Shown here in pieces: positions 40,385 to 52,700 of a DNA stretch of 64,000 nucleotides; positions within the stretch are counted from its first letter, which is position 1; every line of letters begins with the position of its first letter. A model generated the notes under the pieces. That model searched no databases and was not told the DNA's origin. It was given only the letters and a program-made list of their open reading frames with translations. The position numbers were made by a program, and so were the translations under genes. Origin of the DNA: Hofstenia miamia (Eukaryota; Xenacoelomorpha; Acoela; Hofsteniidae); assembly GCA_900660155.1 (NCBI GenBank), contig CABFPE010000405.1, positions 47,641 to 111,640 on the forward strand. The letters run 5' to 3'.

Positions 40385-43300
40385 CTAAAGAAAAATAGTG
40401 AAAACAAAAAGTTCAATCTTAAATAATTATAGATGTATCAATAAACTTCAAATTTATATATATATATATATATATATGAAGAGCTTGTTTCCAAAAGGCG
40501 CTACGTCCATAATAGAGAATTCAGAGTTGACTCCCTTTGGAACTAAAATGAAATGGATATAGCGCTGTTTGAAAAAAATACTTTGTGCATACAGCAGAGT
40601 GGGATATAACTCTTTTTGGAATAAAATAAATGTGTTATGAAAGCCCTACTTAAACTCTATGCTTTGGTACAAAAACTTGGATTTGTCAAAAAATGGACTT
40701 AGTGCGTTTTGGAATTCAGCTCTTCATATATATATATATATATATGGGCCCTTTGTAACATAGTAATTTGAACAAAAATTACAAAGGGCCCGAAACGTTC
40801 AATTTTCCTTGTGACAAAGAGCCCTTGCTCGTACAGAACCATTTTTGCTTTTTTTGAGATTTTTTTACTAATGTGTACTTAAATACATTATTAAATATTG
40901 TTTGAGCTACTTGTAAAAAATTTTTATTTTGGCGGGAATTTTTTTCCAATCGGGCCCTTTGTAACACCTTCACATATATGGGCCCTTGGTAACAACCTAA
41001 GCTGATTAAACTTAATTATGATGTTGCATTCATTTTGGAATATGGCCAAACAACATTTATTTGTTTTTTTTATTGTTTTTAAGTTACAAATTGTTTATTT
41101 CAGGGATTCACTATCAAGTTTTCCCACAGAATCCCAATCCCTAATTTCTAATAAATTAATTGCCATTAAGCTGTGATTTTGAGGTTCAAATACCTCTAAT
41201 TTGTGCTGCATTTGAACTAAGCATTTTAAGAACTCAATTTACATAACTTCAATAAGCTGCAAGTGTTATACTAGCAAGTTGCAACACTTGTGGGGTTATT
41301 TCAACAATGCCAAATAGGGTCTACATATATGTATATGATTCAAAATTCCACAGGAACCCACAAATGGGGTGGGGGTCCATAAAAAACAGACTTCAGATCA
41401 GAGTTGCACACCAGCCTGCAGGCTTTACAGATCGGCCGGCTACAGGCCAAATTTTTTCAGGCTTTACCGGTCATAATTAATAAAGAATTGAGTGGTTTCT
41501 CTTAATTACATATTAACCTTTTATATTAAGGTAAATGCTGTAACGAATGTAGCCACTGTAAGTAACTTTAATGTGAAAGTGAATCCAGTGAAGAAGGAAT
41601 GTCTCTTACTAGGTGCATGTGATACTGTGGAAAATGCATAGGGTAGTCAGTCGTAGTAAGGAAATAACTTCAACACGTAGTGGCATCTACCCTCCATAAA
41701 ATACATGAAAACAGGCCAACCTGTTGGTCAGAAGTTTGCAGACCATCCGGTCGACTCGGAGCAGTCAAAATCTGCTAGCCTGTGAAAGGTCGACTCGGAG
41801 CCGTTTCCTGTGAAACACTGCTTTAGATTGCTCTATACTGATTAATTAATCCGCATATTACGACTTTAGCTACATAAATAATTTTGATACACAGAAAATA
41901 ATCATGTAATTTTTGAAAAGAATCTGATTATTTGTTTACTTAAATTTTCACACAACTAACTTCTCTTGTATCATTGCTCAACATTAGGTATAATATACAC
42001 AGATCACTCTTTATTTAAAGGTATCAGACTCTTAATATAAAGTCAAATTGAAAAAAAGCAATAATTTTTTTCTATGATTGTAGACTCAATTTCTAGCTTT
42101 TGTTTGGCTACTTAAAACCTTTAAGGAAACATGGAAATATTTTTAATGACATTTGGATATCTCATTGCACCAGCAAAATATTGTGTAAATTTAAAAAAAT
42201 GAAAAAAAATTTTTTTGAAATTTTTTTTCATAGAATATGTTACAAAGCGCCCTCGGTGTTACAAAGGGCCCATATATGTGGCAAATTTTACAAAGGGCCC
42301 ATATAATTTGAAACTGCGATTACAAAGGGCCCATATATATGTATATATATATATATGGAAATCGTCGAAATATGCTCGCGGTGAGCATTAATATAGTAAA
42401 TCTATCGCTGTAAGTATTAAATATATTTGCGCAAAATGTTTTCTGTACTTTAAAATGATATATTTTACAACTTTAAACTAGAATGAAACAAGATTGCGTT
42501 TTCCTTCTTGATGATGATGTGTAATCAGCATGTTGAATTTGTTAGTTAACTTATTTCTTATATTGGTCGGAATAAAAGTAAAACAAAATATTTTTAAAAA
42601 TATAAATGTACTTGTGAATATTATGCTCTATTGATTTGAAATTAAGCATCTTGGCTTCTAAGTCTCTCTCTTACCACACTTACGTATTGAATATAGCTTT
42701 GTATTTAGCTATAAGAATACTTAAATTCAAATACTTCTAGTATGCGTCGGTTAAAACTAAATATAATTGAACTAAATGTGCTTTACGCAAACACAAAATT
42801 AGTTAGATTTCATTTCATACATTAAATTATGAGAGACATTAGTAAATTTTCTTCAAAATAAGTTTGCGTTTAATGGTGGGGCGCAACATTCGAAACTCTG
42901 ACGACAATAAAAATTTTGATGCGCAGCGCTATTTAAAGTTTCTGCGTACCGAATTCACAAGTTTTTTCTTTTGCGCAGACATTTTTTCAGCAGCTACTTC
43001 TGAAGTCTTTCTCTTGATAACTTTATTTTCTGATCGCTAAAATCAAATGAAGAGTTGAAAAGATAATAAACTACTACCTTGTAATCAGCAATGAAGTTGA
43101 TAAAAAAACTGAAGAATGTGCATGGCTTCGAGGTTGTTGCTGGTTCACCAAAAAATTGCACGCAGTCGAGGAATTCCTCCTAAACAAGAAAATATTCTCA
43201 TGCAAATAAAAATCTATACTTCTTCTTCTCTAAGTTATCAATTCCGACATTCAATGGATGAGTTGCATAATGATAAAAAAGCAAAATGGGAATGAAATTC

Positions 43301-46300
43301 AAAACTAAAGAAAATGCACCTGTGTTGTTTCCGATTGTGCAATGAGTCTCTTAAGAATGTCACTGGCACTATTGATAAAAGTTCTAAGGACTTTGTGGTC
43401 TCGGAGATTTTCGCACTCTCGTGTCACCAATTTCATATCTTCACCAAGTTTTTTAACATTTTTAATTTCTTGTAAAAGATCGACTAAAATTGAGGTGAGT
43501 TGTTTTACTGTAAATCACAGCACTACCTTTGCAGGCGGCTTCAAGGGAATGCAAATCTTGATAAAAGTCAACCGCAGATGGAAATTTGGATTTTACGGTC
43601 GAGTACAGATAATCCATTAACGAGTCTCCGTCTGAAGATTTTGTGTCATTTAGCTAAAAAGTCTTGTTAATGAAACACATTATTTAAATAATAACGATAG
43701 TTAAATGAAAGCATATATACAAATATGTTTATTGAAAATATACTGCACTGGCCAATTGGACCTGATTTGTAATTGGGCAATTTTCCCAACACTTAGATGG
43801 TTGGTTGAAAGTATGATTTAGATCTGGCATAGGATTCGGGCCTGAATATGTATAAATTGCTCAAAATTCTTTGTAATTCAAGATATTCAGGCACAGACTT
43901 GGGCCTCATAAGAAAATTAAGTTGAGAGACAATAAAAACGGTTACATAATCATCTCGACAGATATTACCAATACATTAGGCTTTGTGGGATCCTAAATGC
44001 ACGGCTTACTTACTTGAGGTAAACTTTGAAGTTTGAAGCCGTATGCAGGCCCTTTACGTTCGCAATTCATATAGTTTCCAAGTGAAAGAATAATTTCAAG
44101 TATGATTTTCAATTTCTCTGAAGATTTTAATGTATTGCAGGCATCAGTGACGCTGGAAAGATTCTAAAACAGAAACGGTAATTGTTTAACATAAAAAGGC
44201 CTACTTGGTTGGCTAGATTTGCCTGATCAGCAAACCCTTGAATGAATGATAAAATGGCAAGTTTCACGGATAGCCGTTCGATACGATTTAATTTCAAAAC
44301 GAATTGTTCTTCACCAGCCAAAGAACTCACTGGTTGCTTCTCCTTATCGAACTTCTTGAACAATTTCGCCTAAAAATGGTAATAAGCCAAAATGTCTTTT
44401 TGGATAATCATACCTCATCATCAGTTGGAATGCATTGTTTGAGTCTCTCGATTATCTCAACTTCGAGCACAGAAGTATCATAACTGAAACAACTTAAAAT
44501 TAAATATTTAAAAAAACACACCTGTTGATTGCTCTAATGATTTCTTCATCAGTGAGATGGATTTTACGTCGGAGAATAGCTAAAGAATAGTTACATATAG
44601 AAATATTATGTATGGAGAAAATTGCCATTTGATATTTGACTTAGAGCAAAGTAGGCCCGCGAACGTCCTAATAGGTGCGAAGAGATTTTCCTATTGTGTA
44701 TACCCCTAACAGGAAAAGTAATTAAAGATAGAAACAATCTAACATCTTTCACCCATGCTAGTCTACGTTGATTTATTCTTTGATCACAAAACTTCATGTT
44801 TGTAATAAAATTTATTTTTTTATATTTTGTGTTAGTTTTTAAAAACATATATACACATGTAACCATGTTTATGTATCCATGTACTGATTGAATTTTATGC
44901 GGACCCGCACTTCACACGGACGGACAAATTCGGCCAAATGCCAGCTTTGAATTGTGCACCCCAAATCAAAAAAGTCCAGGGCAGAGATCATAATGGCTTG
45001 TGCTGAAAAATTGCAAAAATGGGCTGATCTTTTAAACAATGCATGCAAATGAATCTACACGCAGTGAATGCCATATATAATTATAAAAAATGTTTTGAAA
45101 AATAAAACTAAAAATGTTTAGTTATTAAAGTTTTTGGGGCGGTGAACTTTTACTGAATATTTATTGAATAACAATGATCACGACTTCCCTGAACAATTAA
45201 TGGGTGATGATTTTGCAAAAAATTCGATGTATTTTCCAAACTTATCATTTTTAAATTTGAGTTGATATTAATAAAAAATTAGTTCCCATTAAATAAATTT
45301 TATCATTGAAATGAATGGAATGAAGAGTGATGAAATTCGCATTCACAGTATGATGGGGAAAAATGTTGTTGTTGGAAATATCATAGCCAAAGATCCACAT
45401 GTTTCCTTAGATGAATTGGCGCAAGAATCGGAGCATGCTTGTAACAATTCCTACAGAGGATTTGGACGTGAAGATTCTCCGTTGTCGATTTTCCCTCATC
45501 AGAGACAAATTCATGGAAATAATCTCTGTTTACGCATATTATATATCAATGCAAATGAATTTGCGTCGCTGACAATGACGGCAATTATATGAACAAGAGG
45601 TTTTGAAGATGACTGGCCTTCATTCGTCTCTAGAACCACGTGATCTGACCCGCAATGACGGAAAGCGATCAGATGGGGCCTTGGTGTTCAGGAAAAGAAG
45701 AAGTCCAGTTTCTTGTGAGTTCATTTGCGTGCATCGATCTACACTTTCAAATTGCCGATTAGCAGAAGTATCACCATTTACGAGGTAGAAATACCCGAAG
45801 ACTAATCACAGTTCATCCTTGCTCCAATGAGATCATTTCAAACCAATGGATATTGATACACTGGTAGAATAAGTTAACCCAGACTTGGTTTCCTTCGTGA
45901 AATAGAACAGCAAATACAGGTACAGAGCCTGCCTCGTAGCTCCGTGTTTTGTCAATACAGATTGAGCAAAGTAAATGCCCTGGGAATTCAGGCTTTCATT
46001 ATTGAGTGAATTGCTATTAATAACAAGAGGTCTTCGTACAGTCTGTGCAAAAAGTCCGGCTGATAAACATTATTGTCCGCCATAGTTTTAGTTTATTATC
46101 ACTTTTAATTGGAGTAATCCTACAAAGATTATATCTGGTAAATTTGATTATATTTGCTAAATTTTGTATACATACTTAATATATTCAATTGATATTAAAT
46201 GAAACAAAATTCTTCCGGAATTAGCTATACATTAGTTTCTTAATTTTTTAAGATTAAATTTAGATTTTCAATTTCAATTTGTAATACTTTATTATAAATA

Positions 46301-48956
46301 TAAACATATCCAACAGTGTATCATAAAAATGAGCTGAATTAACTTCAATTTAAGTGGGTGTGCCACGGCCAACTTAATATACACGGCCGTTCGATACACA
46401 TAAACAGCCCAAAATTTTTTCATTTCAAATCATATTTGAACTAAACTCATATTAAGTTGGCCGTAAGTGCGCCGAATTCATGCCCGGTCTACGGCTTATT
46501 GTGTCGCTCGGACTAGAGCCTAAATTTTTGCAGCATGTCCATCTCTGGTTCGGCGTTGTAGATACATATAACTAAAGTGTAAATTAAGGACAAAAAACTA
46601 AATAGAACAACTAATAAAAAACAATCTTTACCGACATTCTGAAGGCGCACACTTTCAAGGATTTTAATTTTATCGTCCAGTAAGCGACCAGTGGAGCCAC
46701 CAACAGTGTTGGCAGTTAATTTCAGATTACTGACAGAAGAACTTTCAAACTTCTTTTCAAATTCTTCAAAGTCAATTTGCTAAAAGACATTCTGAAAAAA
46801 AGATTAAATAAATTTATTTCACAAACCCATAACAGTAAGAAAAAGAATCACAAATTGTGAATACAAAATGGCAGGAAGTGAAGTATCTTATCTTTTCTCA
46901 GATTCTTATAGTTGAGATAAGTTTGATTAAGTTACTTGAAACTTCTTAAACGAGTTTTTAAATTGTTAAATGTTCTAGTAATTTTAAAGATTTTAGCAAT
47001 TCCTATAGTATCAAACCTGCTTCAGAAGTACAAGAAACGCTAATATAATATAAATGAAATCGAAATGGTTAAGATTGGGAAATGATATATTTTTAGAATT
47101 TATACAGAAAGTCATTTACCGACACGATGTCTTTGTTGTTGAGATGAGAGAATATGGTATGCTTAGCTTTGCTCGGATTCATTGCCGACCAATTCAGAAA
47201 TGGTAGTCGTTTGCGAGAAGCATTCGGCCTGCGAAGTGTCTGCGCAACATCCATCACTGGCAGAGGTGGTGCCGGTGGACCACCTCCTAAGGCACAAGTA
47301 AATCGTTTTAAATCCAGAAGAGCAAATTAAATTTTGTTAGTTCAATAGACTTCTACATGATAAAAAAATTTCTTTATATTGAACGTTATTATTCTGTTGT
47401 TTCTATTCGCAAAATTCGCAGAGGGCGCACATGCATGCACTTGTACATTAGCAAAATTATAAATACACAAAAAACTTTTTATCGAGCATAGCATTAGATG
47501 TATAACCTGCTAATATTTAAAAAAAAATCGACATTTTCAAATGCAGTTCCTCACACAATGAAGCTATAGGAAAAAAAGGATATCACTAAACATCTGCAGG
47601 AAAATCGTTGCTTTAAAAATGCACACACATTAGAATCAGGAAGCATTGGTGGACTCGGGCGTCGCAATCAGCTAAAACGGTATATACGGCATTGCATTAG
47701 GAAAGGTGAAACCTTATCATGACGTTAGCAAAAATCTCATTTGAGGAAAGCAATGGATCAAGGTGCTAATTCTCAGCTACACGCACTTTTTTCTTTTGGC
47801 TACTGTCTAAATTTTTGAAATATTTTTTGATAATGTTTTTGCATAGAAAATATTTATAGAAATCATTCAAAGTCGAATGTTAAATGTACAGGATAGTAAG
47901 CAAAATCTGCTCGTGAATGGTAAACACCTAAAATCGATTTTTTATAAATTTGTGGAAAATGAAACAAAATTTAATAGAAAATTTCAGAAGGATAAGAAAG
48001 AAATGTACGCTTTCTAAAACAATAACATTAAATGTATATACTATTGGTCGAAATGGCATGATTATCAAATAAAATAAGATTCATCTTGAGAGCCCAACGG
48101 TGGTGTATATCTCCAGCAAACTATTATAATAAGGAGAAAAACGAATTCGCTAAAGAAAATAGAAATTCTAACTGGAGTTGTAAAATGAAAATAATAGATT
48201 TTAAATTTACATACCTGGTGGAAGTGGCGGAGGAGCTGGAGCCCCCATTGTTGGCGGCGGTGGAGGAGGCGGAGCTCCGCCAAATGATGGTGGTGGAGGC
48301 GGTGGCGGAGGCGGAGCACCAACTGATGGCGGAGGAGGTGGCGGTGGTGGTGCAGCTATAGTAGATGATGGAGGCGGAACTACATTTCCAGGCGCAGAAT
48401 TTGTAATCTTAGTTTGATCAGGAGGAGGTGGAAGAGGGACTTGGTCAACAGCTTCACACGACGCTTCATCTGGAACCGGTTGTGTTGGTGAGAGAGGAGG
48501 TGGTAAAGCTATACATTGAGAATGTCTCAAAGTATTGTAATCACTCTTAAGATTTTCAAACGTTTCTAAACATTTATTCACCAATAAAATATTGAAAAGC
48601 AAATCGTAAAATAAAAACTGCTATTGGATCCACATTACCATGAAAATCGGAATTAACCGCAATTATTGAAATTAAGAGCGTTAAATTTCCAAAGCTTTTG
48701 GACATTAATGCATTATCACATTTCTGTACAACGTTTCATTTTATATATTTTGCAGAACATTAAACGTGAACATCGAAAATGGTTTTTAGTGCAAATTTGC
48801 TCTTGCTTTTGGCAATAATCTATTTCCCATAACTTTAATGCCATTGCTGGTCTGGCAGACGTTAATAAAAATAATATAATTTACTTAGAATGCTTTTCAT
48901 AAGGAACCTTTTATAATACAGCCACAAAAACAAAACAAAAAGAAAATCAAGGTTTT

Positions 48957-48991
<35 letters not shown>

Positions 48992-49677
48992 CACATTTAC
49001 ATCGGACGCTCTGTCTCAAAACCCGGCATTTATATATGGCGCTCTGTCTAATGAAAATTTATATGTGGCGCTCTGTCTCAAGAGGGCGCTCTGTCTATAT
49101 ACAAATATTTATATGGGGCGCTCTGTCTTTTTGCAATTTTCATGAGGGAAATTGTTTTGTTTTATAAAATTCTAATATAACCATCCTAATTTTATCAAAT
49201 ATAGACCAATTTATATCAAATTAATGGTGCTTTCGCATTTTCTGTAATAGGCCTGACATGATCCTGAATGTGATTTTTTATCGGAATTTTGAGCCACATT
49301 TGTCTTATTAAGGTCTACTATAATATATTTTTTATGCTACATCTTTTCTAAGTAGTGTGCGTAATCGTATCTTCAATTTTGAATGGGCCAGTTTTGCATT
49401 TTCTGGTCAAGTAGACCGTGTTTAGAAGGCCATATCTCAGTCAGTTTTGATTCGATTTCCAAAGTTTTTACACCATTCGATGCGTAATCGATAGAAATAT
49501 GTGAATCAATTAATGTAAAAAAATCCAAACGAACACAATAATTATAATAAAATATCCACACTAATCATATAAGATGGAAAAATCGGTTACATTTGCACTA
49601 CATCAAATTTGGGATCTCTGTCTCCTTAGAAATGGCGCTCTGTTGAACAGAGCCATTTCTAAGGGGCATATAAATGT

Positions 49678-49708
<31 letters not shown>

Positions 49709-52700
49709 CATATATATATATATATATAAGCTCTGGTAAGACATTTTAAAATTTAAAAAACAAAAATCAACAAAACAACGCTCTGTCTAATACAGGATAT
49801 ATAAGAGCATCATACATTAGCGTAAAGCATTTGGAAATTATAAATAAGCCGAACCAATAGTGACATCATGTTCACTCTTCAACTTTTGCAACTGATTTTG
49901 TAGATCATCACGTTCTTGGAGTGTCTTTTGACCCTGTGATTGTAATTCTTGAATAGCAGTTTGGAGTCGCTTTACTTCTTGCTGCTGTTCGATTAGCTTG
50001 TTAGTCAGATCGGCTTCAATCATATGAGCTAAATCTCTAGTCTAAAATACAAAATCTTTTTGATTTATTAAAAAAAACTAAATTGTAATTAGCCTCTTAA
50101 CAATATCCAGTTTTTAGTAAATCCGAGTAAATTTTACTACACGAGGATAAACTATCCATGTACCTCTGAAGGACGAGGAAATTTAAAGTTCGATCCCAGT
50201 CAGTAACCAAAAGGTATGATGAGTGAATAACTCTTTAAATTATCCATTTTTATATGTACATTAGGGATGTGACTATTTATTGATAGGATGTTTTAACTAA
50301 AGAACTTTCATCCGGTTTTGGTGAAAGATTTTGGAGGGCAAGAACTTGCTATATATCACGAAGCATGACCTTCTTCCATCGCTTTGAAATATTTGGAATA
50401 TCGCATATATTCAACCATGAAGTTTTCTCAGCTGCAAGTTCAATTGCCTTGTTTTTGATAGTAACTGCAATCCAAGGCATTTAATCAAAAAATTACCAGA
50501 CAAAAAAGGTACCTTAACTATCATTCGCTCATTAAAATTCGAAACATCTGCGATACGGTGTTGTAAGAATACATTGCTTCAAAAATCTACAAAATATTTA
50601 CTCTATATATTCGATTTAATCTTTCGATAGAAACAATTTTTCAACGACCGCATGCAGATAATACAGGTAAATCCAACCACAAGAAAGAGTTGTAGTCAGG
50701 TACAATACAATGAATTCGACAGAAAAAAATAGAATTTCTAGATAGCAAACTTCCATTTAATGGAAATTCAAGATTAAATACACCTTGTTGCAATACGCAT
50801 TGAAAGTGTCATTCAAATTAAAAAAAATGTCGCGTTTGTCAACATATTTGTTAAAAATGTAGTGTGACATAACATGTGATTCATATCCAGGTTGTATTTA
50901 CTCATCCGCGTTGCCATTCAACTGAACTGTCATCCAAATCAGGAAAAATGTCAAAAGAATCCTTTAAGAACTTTTCTATAAATTTGCTAATTAAGTTGAA
51001 CTGCAGGAAAGCGTAAACACGCTTTGCCACAATACTACTGGATTTAACGCAATACTTCATTTTAAGAAAAAAAGTATGTACTACTCTATAATGAAAACAT
51101 AAATCCACTAAGCAAAACTCTGAGTGTGTACAGTTGAATTAAAAATCGAACTCTGAGTGTGTACAGTTGAATTAAAAATCGTAATATACAATTGCGTTAA
51201 AACGATAGTTGTTTTCGGAAACATTTAGTAAATGTTGATTGACTTTTGTCTTTTTGGAGGAAATTTTCTTCAACTTCTAAAAACTTTCCAAAAGCTAGAT
51301 CATTATGAAGAGTAAGCAATAGTGGAGTTATATTTGAACAACACAATGATTGATAAAACACAGCTCATTGGCGATGGAACTAACCGAAAATGCATTTTAT
51401 AAATTACAATTTTATTCATCTGGAAAATCTATAATTTTTTATTTATCTGTCAAATTCGTACTGAAAAAATCGCAAAAACCAATATTTTCAATATGTAAAA
51501 TCAAGTCATATTAGCAGAGATGTCCTTTAGATTATTACATTCAATTTCGCACGCTCTTAGCAGTTTATTCGAGAGGAGATTTCTATGCCATTGGATCATG
51601 GAGAAGCCATCCTCCCACAAGATAAGGGCTCCTTGCCGCAATTCAAAACTGGTGTCCATTAAACAATGTCAAATGTTATTAAAATTGCGTGACAACTCGT
51701 CAGATTTGAAGTTTATTGAAAACTGTTGGAAAATTATGAAAACTCATCTTGCTGAAATGAATCTCACTTCATTTGATAATCCGAAGGAGAAAATTATGCT
51801 GGTGTGGGTCCAACATATCCCAGCAGACTACTGTGCATCATTGGTAAAATCCTTGCGCTGAAGAGCTGAAAGCCTGCATGTAAAATATTGAAAATGCGTT
51901 ATAAAACATTTTTAGCAACCTGGAAGTTTGTTCACGGAAAATTTTTTTATATTTATTTTGTGCCTGCTGCAATAAAAATCGATTTTACAACTTTGGTCTT
52001 AGACTTTTGAAGCGGCACAGTATATATCCTGGGAAGGTTTATATCTGCAATTGAGAAAAATAGATCCGCTTCTCCAAAATATGAAATTACCAGCTTTGGA
52101 TGCATTAGAATCAAAATTAAAAGCAATGTTTAGCTATTGGATCTTTGTTGACACCCTTACGTTGAATGCTGACAAGGCTCCCACGTAATTGTTTATCAAC
52201 ACATTAGCGAAGCCTCAATGGAGCAAAGCGCCATCAGTGGGCAACGTGATCAACAGTGAAGCGTAAATTGTGGCTAAAATGCTTACCCTACTCAGATCAT
52301 CTTCATATTGAACAATTTGATGCTCAAGATCTTCCTTCGCGATTGAATCGGCTTGCCATCTATATAGATCTACAAAATTGGATTTGTAGGCATCGATTTC
52401 TGATCGCAGATCTTCGCTGGAAACTGGAGTCTAAAATTACTTAAACTAACAAAAACCGCTATAAAATTATTTGAACTAACAGAGACCATTACAAAAAATA
52501 TTTTAACTAACAGAAACCATTATAAAAATATTTTAACTAACAGAGACCATTATAAAAATATTTTAACTAACAGAGACCATTATAAAAATATTTTAACTAA
52601 CAGACCAGTATAAAAATATTTTAACTAACAGAAACCACTATATAATTGACAAGATACAACAATTGGGGGAAAGAAACTTTTAATTAACAAATTCACTAAA

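Larger units (their letters stand above)
44580..46631. other. Formin intron with retroelement remnant and small palindrome
   Basis: Holds the fragment at 45603-45790 and the inverted repeat at 46362-46465. A + strand frame at 45311-45592 is unrecognised. Confidence 0.5.
42950..47286 (-). other. FMNL: Formin exons: FH2 actin-assembly domain
   Basis: Exons from 47286-47120 to 43036-42950. Landmarks in order: [13 protein letters not shown] (start of the lasso), [108 protein letters not shown]. The GNYMN...GFKLxSL and knob motifs of active FH2 domains are kept. Acidic IPTDDE replaces the usual LPTxxE step conservatively. Confidence 0.93.
49855..52430 (-). other. FMNL: Formin exons: coiled coil before FH1
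   Basis: Exons 52430-52287 and 50041-49855. The first has [20 protein letters not shown], matching the ESDELQVQIQAYLDN step of FMNL. The second is a heptad-rich helix, [19 protein letters not shown] then [18 protein letters not shown]. It leads straight into FH1. Confidence 0.9.

Noticed and set aside
42929-42931. TAG taken as the only end of the formin
   Set aside because: A donor 17 nt upstream joins in phase to two exons encoding a DAD-like tail, so the TAG is more likely intronic or an alternative end.
45311-45592. 93-codon + strand frame beginning [13 protein letters not shown]
   Set aside because: Resembles nothing I know; may be upstream sequence of the retroelement remnant at 45603, but I cannot support it.
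48086-48361. + strand Glu/Ala/Val-rich frame
   Set aside because: It is the mirror of the formin FH1 polyproline exon on the minus strand.
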